Shown here: piece by piece, positions 15,317-24,365 of the stretch | Layout: every line of letters begins with the position of its first letter | Numbering within the stretch: the first letter of the stretch is position 1 | DNA from: Schizochytrium sp. CCTCC M209059 | Taxonomy: Eukaryota; Sar; Bigyra; Thraustochytrida; Thraustochytriidae | Length of the DNA stretch: 64,000 bases | Direction of reading: 5' to 3' | Assembly (NCBI GenBank): GCA_000818945.1 | Contig: KN805386.1 | Coordinates: 416,056 to 480,055 of the forward strand | Notes under the pieces: model-generated | Database searches by the model: none | Told to the model about the DNA's origin: nothing | The model's input: the letters and a program-made list of their open reading frames with translations, nothing else | Program-made: the position numbers and the translations under genes

Positions 15317-17320
15317 ATGAGCAATCCCTTCGGAGAGCCCGGCGCGCCGCAGGCCGCCGCCGGACAGACGCCATACACCGGGTACCAACAGCCGCAGCAG
15401 CAGCAGCATGTGCAGCAGCAACAGCAGCCGCAACAGCAGCCGCCCCAGCAACAGCAACACGGGCGAGGCGCCCCGCCCCCGCCCCCGAGCTCTGCACAGA
15501 ACGCGACAGGGAAAAATTGGCAAGGAAACTTTGGTTCCGACCAGATCCGCGCGAATGTGACGGCGTCCATCATGAAGGAACAATCGATCGTCGTGCCGAC
15601 CATGTCGGATAGCATGCTTCAAGAGTTCAACAAACGCAACATTGAGCGCATGCAACGCATGAAGGTAGGCACCACGGAGGAAAAGGCTGCCGCCGCTCCA
15701 GCGCCAGCCCCAGCGCCAGCGGCCACCTCAAATCCCTTTGACCAGGTCGAGGCCTCTGCGCCGACAAGCATCGCCGAAGCACTTCCTCAGTACGCTACAC
15801 CACAGCAGCAGCAACCAGCGCCCGCGGCCCGCAATCGCGTGGAGGAGGACCCTCAACTTCTTGGCATCACCATTGGGTTTCTTCGACGTCACTACGATCA
15901 CGCGATGCAGACGGGTGCTCAGCCAGCAACAGTGCAGGAGCTGGAAGACCACATCCGGGCCATTACGGGCTTTGGATGGCCCACGTACTGGCAGTCTGTT
16001 CATGGTCCTTTTCTCGACTTTACGCTTCGCCATCCAGAATGTCTTGCGCTTATCGATAATCATTTCGTTGTCCTCAGGGAGCACGAAGCTGACGCGAGAG
16101 CGCGCTTCGCAAGCTCGTGGACCACAATGCCTCTCAATATGATGCAGCAGCAGCAGCAGCAGCCCCAAATGCAGCATCCACCGATGGATGCCTATGGCGG
16201 ACAAGGAGGCTACACACACCAGGAGCAACCGCAACCTGACTATAGCGCCTATTATCAACAGCAGCAGCCTCCCGCAGCATACGAGGGAAACCCCTATGGT
16301 TATGATACCAACCAAAACCCGTACGGGGCCGCACCAGGTTATGGCCAGCAGCAGCAACATCAGCCCTCTGCGTACGCGAGCGGCTATCAGCAGCAGCAGC
16401 CAGACTACGGCGCCTCGAGGCCCATGTCACAGCAGATGTCGGCGCCCCTCGTCAACGGTGGACTTGACGATGGCTGGGTGCTCTTCGACAATGATTCGGA
16501 CCTCAATGCCCCCATTGCGAATCCGTTCGGGACGCCTGCCTTCGGCGACGATCTGCCGTGGGCATCCAGTGGCTACGGAGCCGAAGATCCTCTTGCCGTT
16601 TTCAACACTACAGACAGCGCAGACGCAGCAGCAATTCGCGAAGAAGAGGAACGCAAGGCGGCACGCAAGGCCAAGAGGAAGGAAGACCGCCGCAAGAAAA
16701 AGGAACAAGAGTCCGAGGATGAAAAGCTCGCGCGCAGACTGCAAGAGGAGGAGGATGCGCGCGCCGCTGCCGCTGCGTCCCGGTCTGCTCCGAGTAGCAA
16801 CCCTCGCGCCAGCACTGGCGGCTCCGTGCTTACGTCAAGTCGTGTCAACAGTGGCGCTGTCAGCACCAACCGCGTTGCGCTTACGCATGTCGAGGTGCGC
16901 GAGTTGGCAGAGGAGGAAATTGGCAAGGATAATATCCGTATTCTTGCAGGCTTTTCAGTGACCAAGTTTGGTCGTGAAGGACGTCCCCACCAGCGCAAAA
17001 TGTGGATCAATAGCGCTCTGACGCATTTGGCGTGGGAAAGCTCTCAGTATGACGGCTCCCATCGTGGTCTTGAACTCAAACAGGTGGTTGGCATTCGCAT
17101 TGGTGAGATGACGCCTACAATTCGTCGTAGCACCAAGGATGCCCGCAAGGTCCGCAGCTTGTGTTTCAGTCTCGAGACGCAAGCTCGAACCCTCGATCTG
17201 CAGGCTTGTTCTGTCATCCAGCGTGATGCCCTAGCGGCGGCTCTCAAAAAGGCGGTTGAGTTCAACCAGCGCCATAAGCCACGACGGGTCGACAAGTACC
17301 GGACAGAGCTCTTCATCTAG
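15317..17320 (+). CDS. Gln-rich protein with NPF motifs, UIM-like helix and C-terminal PH-like domain
   Basis: A 667-residue protein. The start is firm: an in-frame TAG lies eight codons upstream (15293). NPF tripeptides occur at the N-terminus (MSNPFGEP), near residue 137 (SNPFDQ) and near 398 (ANPFGTP). NPF is the ligand of EH domains in endocytic adaptors. Two poly-Gln/Pro zones flank a folded block at about 175-275 (DPQLLGITIGFLRRHYDHAM...VLREHEADARARFASSW) that I do not recognise. A charged helix near 474-492 (DEKLARRLQEEEDAR) resembles a ubiquitin-interacting motif. The last 130 residues look like a PH domain (ILAGFSVTKFGREG, RKMWINSALTHLAWES, RSLCFSLETQARTLDLQA, then a helix). This suggests a membrane-trafficking adaptor binding phosphoinositide, ubiquitin and EH proteins. 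The role is inference. Confidence 0.75.
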   Translation: MSNPFGEPGAPQAAAGQTPYTGYQQPQQQQHVQQQQQPQQQPPQQQQHGRGAPPPPPSSAQNATGKNWQGNFGSDQIRANVTASIMKEQSIVVPTMSDSMLQEFNKRNIERMQRMKVGTTEEKAAAAPAPAPAPAATSNPFDQVEASAPTSIAEALPQYATPQQQQPAPAARNRVEEDPQLLGITIGFLRRHYDHAMQTGAQPATVQELEDHIRAITGFGWPTYWQSVHGPFLDFTLRHPECLALIDNHFVVLREHEADARARFASSWTTMPLNMMQQQQQQPQMQHPPMDAYGGQGGYTHQEQPQPDYSAYYQQQQPPAAYEGNPYGYDTNQNPYGAAPGYGQQQQHQPSAYASGYQQQQPDYGASRPMSQQMSAPLVNGGLDDGWVLFDNDSDLNAPIANPFGTPAFGDDLPWASSGYGAEDPLAVFNTTDSADAAAIREEEERKAARKAKRKEDRRKKKEQESEDEKLARRLQEEEDARAAAAASRSAPSSNPRASTGGSVLTSSRVNSGAVSTNRVALTHVEVRELAEEEIGKDNIRILAGFSVTKFGREGRPHQRKMWINSALTHLAWESSQYDGSHRGLELKQVVGIRIGEMTPTIRRSTKDARKVRSLCFSLETQARTLDLQACSVIQRDALAAALKKAVEFNQRHKPRRVDKYRTELFI

Positions 17321-18321
17321 ACAGGCAGCGAGTGCTATCGAGTTCAAACGCCAGTATGTACTAGGTCGCCGTGACTTGGACGATCTTGTGCTGCGCGCTT
17401 GGCGCCGAGGGGTCCTGGAGGAGTGACAAGGTTTCCATCCCCTCCTTCTTCACCGCTCCGCCATCCTCTTCTCTCTCCCTTTCTCCCTCTCCTTGATTCC
17501 ATTGGTTGAATAAGCATTTTTCTCCCCTGTCTCCATTCCATTATATTGGCCCTCTCTGAAAGGTTGGCGTGCCGTCGCATCAGTGTGATATAATGTATCG
17601 AAAAGCTCAGCAAGCGGTCAGCCAGGCAATCATTCCCGCTCTTCCCCATCATGGTCAGTCATAGCCCCTCCTCCTGCTCCTAAAACTGACACTACGAAGC
17701 AGTTTTCCGGACGCCTTAACCGGCTGCTCTACGTTTTTGACCCTTCGTCCCTCCTCCCCAGACCCCTGCAATCCGCCCATCGATCACCCAGTCAATATAG
17801 TAGTACGACTGACCAGCAGTGATTAGGAGAAGTGACGGTCAAGCAAAGATAGAGAGAACAGCTAGATAGAGACTCGACCCAAAGGGATCGAGCTGTGGGA
17901 AGGTGGGACTTTACTCGGAACCCCGCAGGCGGACAGAATTGGACCGGGGAAGGTTGGTTGTGCGAGCGAAGCATCACATCAAAGCAACGCACCGCAACAC
18001 AACGCAGAAGGAGGTAAAGTGAAAAGTGTAGTAAGATAAAGTCAGGATAACCGCTGCCCGAGCCGATGTGCAACCGACGAATTGACTTTGAGCGCAGCAT
18101 CCCCAGCCAAGCCAAACCAAGCCGATATCGACGCATTTCAAATATTGCACTGACCCAAAAAAACAGGATAGCACACCTGCTGCCTAATTGGCATTTCATT
18201 TTTCAGGGGTCGATTGGCTTGCAAAACCGCAACACGCTCTTCGCACGCGGACAAGCAACGATACAACAAGGCAAGAAATCGGAGATCGTTTTGCTTGCTG
18301 CAAGAAAAAGAAACTCGCACC
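17321..18321. other. Spacer and probable promoter of the first actin-bundler gene
   Basis: One kilobase without a convincing gene. It contains a CT-rich tract at about 17440-17500 and short CCAAG/CCAAA pentamers at about 18107-18124. Strand alternation elsewhere would predict a minus-strand gene here, but none of the open minus-strand frames shows a domain. Confidence 0.45.
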
Positions 18322-19713
18322 ATGGCTACTGAAGTAATGGCTGCCCCCGTCCCAAGCGAGGAAACAACCTCATTCTCACTCGAAGATGACACGAAGCTTC
18401 TCAAGGAGCTCAATGCCAAGCCGTACAAGGCCCAGGCCGTTTGGTTTCTTAATGCCTTCTGGAAAAAGGGACCTGCCTTTGGCGACAACCTCGACGAGGC
18501 CGAAAAGGTATGGACCTACCACAACTCTTGCGTCGAGCTTGACCCCGAGTCCGAAGAAGGAAACGAGCTCGACGAGATGAAGGCGCACATTCTTCTCGAG
18601 CGCACCGAAGGCGCGCTTACCGTCCGAGAGCTGCGCGAACGCCTCAAGAGCATCGATCTTGACTTCAACAAGTACGTCAGCCTTACCGAATACCTCGTGA
18701 CAAGCTACAACGTAGACTGGCGCGAGCTCGTGCATGCCCCGCAGGGCGAAGTGGACGAGGCCAAGCTGTCTCTCGCCCAGGAAAAGGTCGAGGAGGCCAA
18801 GCAGGCCATCGCTGACTGTGAAGCTCGCGCCAAGGAGGCCAAGGCTGCCGAGCGTGAGGCCGTTGCTTCCGAGGCCCAAGCTAAGAAGAATGAAGAGAGC
18901 GCCAAAGCCTCCGAGGCTGAAGCCGTCGAAGCAGACGCTGTTGCGCAACGTGCAGCCCAGAGCGCCAAAGACCAAGAGTCTAAAGCCTTTCAGGAAGAAG
19001 AAGCGTCCAAGGAAGCCGAGACCAACGCCGTCAAGCTCGCCGAGGAGCAGGTCGCCGTCCAGAAACAGGTCGAAGAGGCCCTGGAAACTGTCAAGCGCGA
19101 AGAAAAGGCCTTTAACGACGAGCTTGCGGCTCTCGAAGCCGCCGCCAACGACGAGTCCTCGGGCATTGTCGCCAGGAACAAGGCCAAGAACGAGCTTGCG
19201 CAGCTTCAGCAGACGGATCCTATTCCGCTTCAGCGCGCCAAGATCAGCCAAGAGGCCGTGGTACGTCGTCAAGAGCGAGCCACGAAATCCGCGGCGAGCG
19301 CACGTGCGGCCGCCGAGTCTGCACGCGTTCAGGCCGAGGAATCGCGCAAGGAAGCGGTGGTGAGTCGCGAGCGCGCCGAGGATGCTGCGTGCCAGGCGAC
19401 ATCGCGTCGTCGCAGCGCTGAAGAGGATGCCGCAAAGGCCTCCTCAGCCCGCGAGAAGGCCGAGGAAGATCGTGCTGCGGCCGAAAAGTTCCGTGAGGAG
19501 GCAAACATTGCCTTGCAAACGTCGACGGAGGCCTTTCAGGCCGCACAAGCTTACCTCGAGAAAGTCAAGCGCGAATGTGCTGGTGCGGGCAAGGGCAAGC
19601 TGTGGTGGCTAGACCGCGAGCTGGAGGAGGCCAAGAAGTACATGTCCCCGGCGCAGCTTGCTCGTCTCCAGGCTGCGCCTGCGCTCAAGGAGGACCAAGT
19701 CGTCTCTGCTTGA
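18322..19713 (+). CDS. EF-hand/coiled-coil protein, actin-bundling-like, copy A
   Basis: A 463-residue protein from ATG 18322 (cgcaccATGG, a strong context). The frame is open 36 codons further upstream, but that leader looks non-coding. The N-terminal 110 residues (AKPYKAQAVWFLNAFW, EAEKVWTYHNSC, LDEMKAHILLER, LTVRELRERLKSIDLDFNKY) resemble the conserved part of the calcium-regulated 34-kDa actin-bundling protein of Dictyostelium and relatives. DLDFNKYVSLTE reads as a 12-position EF-hand loop with D1, D3, N5, S9 and E12. Residues about 125-410 are an Ala/Glu/Lys-rich coiled coil. The tail (GKLWWLDRELEEAKKYMSP) is conserved in all copies. It is much longer than the 34-kDa protein because of the coiled coil. 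The actin role is inferred. Copy A lacks a 13-residue segment present in B and C. Confidence 0.7.
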   Translation: MATEVMAAPVPSEETTSFSLEDDTKLLKELNAKPYKAQAVWFLNAFWKKGPAFGDNLDEAEKVWTYHNSCVELDPESEEGNELDEMKAHILLERTEGALTVRELRERLKSIDLDFNKYVSLTEYLVTSYNVDWRELVHAPQGEVDEAKLSLAQEKVEEAKQAIADCEARAKEAKAAEREAVASEAQAKKNEESAKASEAEAVEADAVAQRAAQSAKDQESKAFQEEEASKEAETNAVKLAEEQVAVQKQVEEALETVKREEKAFNDELAALEAAANDESSGIVARNKAKNELAQLQQTDPIPLQRAKISQEAVVRRQERATKSAASARAAAESARVQAEESRKEAVVSRERAEDAACQATSRRRSAEEDAAKASSAREKAEEDRAAAEKFREEANIALQTSTEAFQAAQAYLEKVKRECAGAGKGKLWWLDRELEEAKKYMSPAQLARLQAAPALKEDQVVSA

Positions 19714-20289
19714 TCGTTTGTTCGATTTTACATTCATTCAACAATTCACAATCAATGCTTTGTTCTCTACACCCAATCATTTTCTATGGTTTTTCTAAAT
19801 CTGCGCTTCGCGCCATGCGCGGCAAGAGGCATTTCTCCTTGTTACGCAGGTCCGCCTTGGTTGATTTTGAGTTCTCGAACTCTTGAATGTATATTGAGTG
19901 CGTCGCGCCGCCCCCAACCCACTTCCTCCCTTATCTCCCACCCCCCTTCCCTCTGCCCCCCCTTCCCTCTGCCCCCCTTTTGTCTTCCCCTAAAGAGAGA
20001 TGACAGATTGCAAATCGCAGTCAAGAGATTAGGGGGGCTTTGGTCCGCCTTACGTCGGTGGACTTGTGCGAGCAATGTACCTTGCAGATTTGAGAAAAAG
20101 GTGTGCAAACAATCGAGGTTATCTCTACGAGTCGTTCGGAGGCCTTGAAAAAGCGCATCCAGGCGCGCTTTCGAGTCACAACGCCTTTGCATCGGTCCAA
20201 GTCCAGGTTATATCTGGATCCCAAACAGAACCCTTTCCGCCGCCTCATTTAAGCACACGCCAAGCAGATTTCATCTCCCGGCAGGCATC
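19714..20289. other. Spacer and promoter of copy B
   Basis: The left part has a C/T-rich tract (about 19907-19992). From 20013 onward the sequence is repeated at 22353 as part of the 2,340-bp duplication, so copies B and C have the same 277-bp upstream region. A TATA-like TTTAAG lies about 40 bases before the ATG. Confidence 0.6.
20250..20289 (+). promoter_or_regulatory. Putative core promoter of copy B (same in copy C at 22590)
   Basis: An ATTTAAGC element lies about 40 bases upstream of the ATG, followed by a short pyrimidine-rich leader (atttcatctcccggcagg). It is the only TATA-like sequence close to this start and is unchanged in the duplicate. Function is not shown. Confidence 0.3.
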
Positions 20290-21762
20290 ATGGCTACCGA
20301 GATTCTTGCCCCGGTGGCAACGCCAGACGCAGCCGGCGCAGGACATCAAGATGACCTTGCCCTGCTCAAGGCGCTCAACGCCAAGCCGTACAAGGCTCAG
20401 GCCGTCTGGTTTCTTAATGCCTTCTGGAAAAAGGGACCTGCCTTTGGCGACAACCTCGACGAGGCCGAAAAGGTATGGACCTACCACAACTCTTGCGTCG
20501 AGCTTGACCCCAAGTCCGAAGAAGGAAACGAGCTCGACGAGATGAAGGCGCACATTCTTCTCGAGCGCACCGAAGGCGCGCTTACCGTCCGAGAGCTGCG
20601 CGAACGCCTCAAGAGCATCGATCTTGACTTCAACAAGTACGTCAGCCTTACCGAATACCTCGTGACAAGCTACAATGTCGACTGGCATGAGCTTGTACAC
20701 GCGCCACAGGGCGAGGTGGACGAGGCCAAGCTGTCTCTCGCCCAGGATAAGGTCGAGGAGGCCAAGCAGGCCATCGCTGACTGTGAAGCTCGCGCCAAGG
20801 AGGCCAAGGCTGCCGAGCGTGAGGCCGTTGCTTCCGAGGCCCAAGCTAAGAAGAACGAAGAGAGCGCCAAAGCCTCCGAGGCCGACGCCAAAGAGAAGGA
20901 AGCAGAAGCCAAAACCTCTGAAGCCGAAGCCGTCGAAGCTGACGCTGTTGCGCAACGTGCAGCCCAGAGCGCCAAAGACCAAGAGTCTAAAGCCTTTCAG
21001 GAAGAAGAAGCGTCCAAGGAAGCCGAGACCAACGCCGTCAAGCTCGCCGAGGAGCAGGTCGCCGTCCAGAAACAGGTCGAAGAGGCCCTGGAAACTGTCA
21101 AGCGCGAAGAAAAGGCCTTTAACGACGAGCTTGCGGCTCTCGAAGCCGCCGCCAACGACGAGTCCTCGGGCATTGTCGCCAGGAACAAGGCCAAGAACGA
21201 GCTTGCGCAGCTTCAGCAGACGGATCCTATTCCGCTTCAGCGCGCCAAGATCAGCCAAGAGGCCGTGGTACGTCGTCAAGAGCGAGCCACGAAATCCGCG
21301 GCGAGCGCACGTGCGGCCGCCGAGTCTGCACGCGTTCAGGCCGAGGAATCGCGCAAGGAAGCGGTGGTGAGTCGCGAGCGCGCCGAGGATGCTGCGTGCC
21401 AGGCGACATCGCGTCGTCGCAGCGCTGAAGAGGATGCCGCACAGGCCTCCTCGGCTCGTGCAAGCGCCGAAGAGGATGCCAAGAGCGCCTCGAACGCTCG
21501 TGAAAGCGCCGAAAAGGCGCGTGAGCAGGCCGAGGCCGCGCGCGAGAGCGCCAACACAGCTTTGCAAACATCGACGGAAGCTTTCCAGGCTGCCCAGGCG
21601 TATCTTGAGCAGGTCAAGCGCGAATGCTCCGGTGCCGGTAAGGGTAAACTGTGGTGGCTGGACCGCGAGCTGGAGGAGGCCAAGAAGTACATGTCTCCAG
21701 CACAGCTCGCTCGTCTCCAAGCCGCGCCTGCGCTCAAGGAGGACCAGGTTGCCAGTGCTTAA
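20290..21762 (+). CDS. EF-hand/coiled-coil protein, actin-bundling-like, copy B
   Basis: A 490-residue paralog of copy A. It has the same N-terminal block (AKPYKAQAVWFLNAFW), EF-hand-like loop DLDFNKYVSLTE, long Ala/Glu/Lys coiled coil and C-terminal GKLWWLDRELEEAKKYMSP. It differs from A at the extreme N-terminus (ATPDAAGAGHQDD), by an added segment in the coiled coil (DAKEKEAEAKTSEA) and by a longer, reworked C-terminal coil (SARASAEEDAKSASNARESA). Between these patches the DNA is almost identical to A for hundreds of bases. It is the first member of the tandem duplication and has the same promoter as copy C. A protein of this kind would cross-link actin filaments under calcium control, by analogy with the 34-kDa bundling protein. 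Confidence 0.72.
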   Translation: MATEILAPVATPDAAGAGHQDDLALLKALNAKPYKAQAVWFLNAFWKKGPAFGDNLDEAEKVWTYHNSCVELDPKSEEGNELDEMKAHILLERTEGALTVRELRERLKSIDLDFNKYVSLTEYLVTSYNVDWHELVHAPQGEVDEAKLSLAQDKVEEAKQAIADCEARAKEAKAAEREAVASEAQAKKNEESAKASEADAKEKEAEAKTSEAEAVEADAVAQRAAQSAKDQESKAFQEEEASKEAETNAVKLAEEQVAVQKQVEEALETVKREEKAFNDELAALEAAANDESSGIVARNKAKNELAQLQQTDPIPLQRAKISQEAVVRRQERATKSAASARAAAESARVQAEESRKEAVVSRERAEDAACQATSRRRSAEEDAAQASSARASAEEDAKSASNARESAEKAREQAEAARESANTALQTSTEAFQAAQAYLEQVKRECSGAGKGKLWWLDRELEEAKKYMSPAQLARLQAAPALKEDQVASA

Positions 21763-21912
21763 GTGCGCATCTCTCAATTTGCGCGCCCCCACCTCCCCAC
21801 CCAAACATGTCCAAGTATGGCGGAAAGGAAGTGATAGCGAATCCCCATCCTTGTGAGTCTTGAAATGGACTTGGTCCTTTGCGCCAGGTCAACTCTACAC
21901 CAAAAAGTTATA

Positions 21913-22352
21913 TGAAGAGAGCGCCAAAGCCTCCGAGGCTGAAGCCGTCGAAGCAGACGCTGTTGCGCAACGTGCAGCCCAGAGCGCCAAAGACCAAGAG
22001 TCTAAAGCCTTTCAGGAAGAAGAAGCGTCCAAGGAAGCCGAGACCAACGCCGTCAAGCTCGCCGAGGAGCAGGTCGCCGTCCAGAAACAGGTCGAAGAGG
22101 CCCTGGAAACTGTCAAGCGCGAAGAAAAGGCCTTTAACGACGAGCTTGCGGCTCTCGAAGCCGCCGCCAACGACGAGTCCTCGGGCATTGTCGCCAGGAA
22201 CAAGGCCAAGAACGAGCTTGCGCAGCTTCAGCAGACGGATCCTATTCCGCTTCAGCGCGCCAAGATCAGCCAAGAGGCCGTGGTACGTCGTCAGGAGCGA
22301 GCCACGAAATCCGCGGCGAGCGCACGTGTGGCCGCCGAGTCTGCACGCGTTC
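21913..22352 (+). pseudogene. Internal coding fragment of the actin-bundler family (mosaic, promoterless)
   Basis: About 440 bases covering the middle of the coiled coil (from ESAKASEAEAVEAD to ESARVQ), lacking start, N-terminal domain and C-terminal tail. The 5' part matches copy A: it has A's AATGAAGAGAGC-type T and lacks the B/C insertion. The 3' part carries the two base variants of copy C (CAGGAGCG and GTGTGG). It joins the 3' flank of copy B on the left and runs straight into the copy C promoter region on the right. The frame is open but has no promoter or start of its own. Confidence 0.85.
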
Positions 22353-22629
22353 AATCGCAGTCAAGAGATTAGGGGGGCTTTGGTCCGCCTTACGTCGGTG
22401 GACTTGTGCGAGCAATGTACCTTGCAGATTTGAGAAAAAGGTGTGCAAACAATCGAGGTTATCTCTACGAGTCGTTCGGAGGCCTTGAAAAAGCGCATCC
22501 AGGCGCGCTTTCGAGTCACAACGCCTTTGCATCGGTCCAAGTCCAGGTTATATCTGGATCCCAAACAGAACCCTTTCCGCCGCCTCATTTAAGCACACGC
22601 CAAGCAGATTTCATCTCCCGGCAGGCATC

Positions 22630-24102
22630 ATGGCTACCGAGATTCTTGCCCCGGTGGCAACGCCAGACGCAGCCGGCGCAGGACATCAAGATGACCTTGC
22701 CCTGCTCAAGGCGCTCAACGCCAAGCCGTACAAGGCTCAGGCCGTCTGGTTTCTTAATGCCTTCTGGAAAAAGGGACCTGCCTTTGGCGACAACCTCGAC
22801 GAGGCCGAAAAGGTATGGACCTACCACAACTCTTGCGTCGAGCTTGACCCCAAGTCCGAAGAAGGAAACGAGCTCGACGAGATGAAGGCGCACATTCTTC
22901 TCGAGCGCACCGAAGGCGCGCTTACCGTCCGAGAGCTGCGCGAACGCCTCAAGAGCATCGATCTTGACTTCAACAAGTACGTCAGCCTTACCGAATACCT
23001 CGTGACAAGCTACAATGTCGACTGGCATGAGCTTGTACACGCGCCACAGGGCGAGGTGGACGAGGCCAAGCTGTCTCTCGCCCAGGATAAGGTCGAGGAG
23101 GCCAAGCAGGCCATCGCTGACTGTGAAGCTCGCGCCAAGGAGGCCAAGGCTGCCGAGCGTGAGGCCGTTGCTTCCGAGGCCCAAGCTAAGAAGAACGAAG
23201 AGAGCGCCAAAGCCTCCGAGGCAGACGCCAAAGAGAAGGAAGCAGAAGCCAAAACCTCTGAAGCCGAAGCCGTCGAAGCTGACGCTGTTGCGCAACGTGC
23301 AGCCCAGAGCGCCAAAGACCAAGAGTCTAAAGCCTTTCAGGAAGAAGAAGCGTCCAAGGAAGCCGAGACCAACGCCGTCAAGCTCGCCGAGGAGCAGGTC
23401 GCCGTCCAGAAACAGGTCGAAGAGGCCCTGGAAACTGTCAAGCGCGAAGAAAAGGCCTTTAACGACGAGCTTGCGGCTCTCGAAGCCGCCGCCAACGACG
23501 AGTCCTCGGGCATTGTCGCCAGGAACAAGGCCAAGAACGAGCTTGCGCAGCTTCAGCAGACGGATCCTATTCCGCTTCAGCGCGCCAAGATCAGCCAAGA
23601 GGCCGTGGTACGTCGTCAGGAGCGAGCCACGAAATCCGCGGCGAGCGCACGTGTGGCCGCCGAGTCTGCACGCGTTCAGGCCGAGGAATCGCGCAAGGAA
23701 GCGGTGGTGAGTCGCGAGCGCGCCGAGGATGCTGCGTGCCAGGCGACATCGCGTCGTCGCAGCGCTGAAGAGGATGCCGCACAGGCCTCCTCGGCTCGTG
23801 CAAGCGCCGAAGAGGATGCCAAGAGCGCCTCGAACGCTCGTGAAAGCGCCGAAAAGGCGCGTGAGCAGGCCGAGGCCGCGCGCGAGAGCGCCAACACAGC
23901 TTTGCAAACATCGACGGAAGCTTTCCAGGCTGCCCAGGCGTATCTTGAGCAGGTCAAGCGCGAATGCTCCGGTGCCGGTAAGGGTAAACTGTGGTGGCTG
24001 GACCGCGAGCTGGAGGAGGCCAAGAAGTACATGTCTCCAGCACAGCTCGCTCGTCTCCAAGCCGCGCCTGCGCTCAAGGAGGACCAGGTTGCCAGTGCTT
24101 AA
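22630..24102 (+). CDS. EF-hand/coiled-coil protein, actin-bundling-like, copy C
   Basis: A 490-residue near-duplicate of copy B. The one amino-acid change I see is Ala to Val in SAASARVAAES; the other two differences are silent or in matching codons. Domain order is as in B: N-terminal actin-bundling-like block with an EF-hand-like loop, Ala/Glu/Lys coiled coil, and LWWLDRELEEAKKYM tail. Promoter and 3' flank are also duplicated, so B and C should be co-expressed and raise the dose of the same protein. The near-identity means the duplication is recent or kept uniform by gene conversion. Confidence 0.72.
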   Translation: MATEILAPVATPDAAGAGHQDDLALLKALNAKPYKAQAVWFLNAFWKKGPAFGDNLDEAEKVWTYHNSCVELDPKSEEGNELDEMKAHILLERTEGALTVRELRERLKSIDLDFNKYVSLTEYLVTSYNVDWHELVHAPQGEVDEAKLSLAQDKVEEAKQAIADCEARAKEAKAAEREAVASEAQAKKNEESAKASEADAKEKEAEAKTSEAEAVEADAVAQRAAQSAKDQESKAFQEEEASKEAETNAVKLAEEQVAVQKQVEEALETVKREEKAFNDELAALEAAANDESSGIVARNKAKNELAQLQQTDPIPLQRAKISQEAVVRRQERATKSAASARVAAESARVQAEESRKEAVVSRERAEDAACQATSRRRSAEEDAAQASSARASAEEDAKSASNARESAEKAREQAEAARESANTALQTSTEAFQAAQAYLEQVKRECSGAGKGKLWWLDRELEEAKKYMSPAQLARLQAAPALKEDQVASA

Positions 24103-24365
24103 GTGCGCATCTCTCAATTTGCGCGCCCCCACCTCCCCACCCAAACATGTCCAAGTATGGCGGAAAGGAAGTGATAGCGAATCCCCATCCTTGTGAGTCT
24201 TGAAATGGACTTGGTCCTTTGCGCCAGGTCAACTCTACACCAAAAAGTTATAGAAGCCTCAAAAGAAAGATTTCCTTGCACTTTTATTGAGGAGGAAAAG
24301 CTCAGGTTGGCAGTTCAGCAAATCGGAAAAAGTTTCCGAGAAAGAGTTAGTAAGAGATAGCGCTT

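Larger units (their letters stand above)
20013..24252. repeat. 2,340-bp direct tandem duplication (two units, second truncated)
   Basis: Sequence from 20013 recurs at 22353 with a constant offset of 2,340. Unit 1 is 20013-22352: promoter, copy B, 3' flank, then a 440-base piece of actin-bundler coding sequence. Unit 2 begins at 22353 and matches through promoter, copy C and 3' flank to about 24252, where it stops before the 440-base piece. By eye only three base differences separate B and C (near 20883/23223, 21279/23619 and 21313/23653). Confidence 0.93.

Noticed and set aside
14878..15615. Cys- or Leu-rich minus-strand frames near the NPF/PH-like gene
   Set aside because: They are alternate readings of CAG/GCAGGA repeats (poly-Cys, poly-Leu, poly-Ala in the three frames).
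18214..18321. 36-codon upstream extension of actin-bundler copy A
   Set aside because: It is absent from copies B and C, whose starts align with ATG 18322, and that ATG has the better context.
20245..21804. 519-codon open frame antisense to actin-bundler copy B (and its twin at 22585-24144)
   Set aside because: It mirrors a GC-biased Ala/Glu/Lys coiled coil and reads as a Leu/Gly/Phe-rich non-natural sequence. The sense frame has conserved domains.
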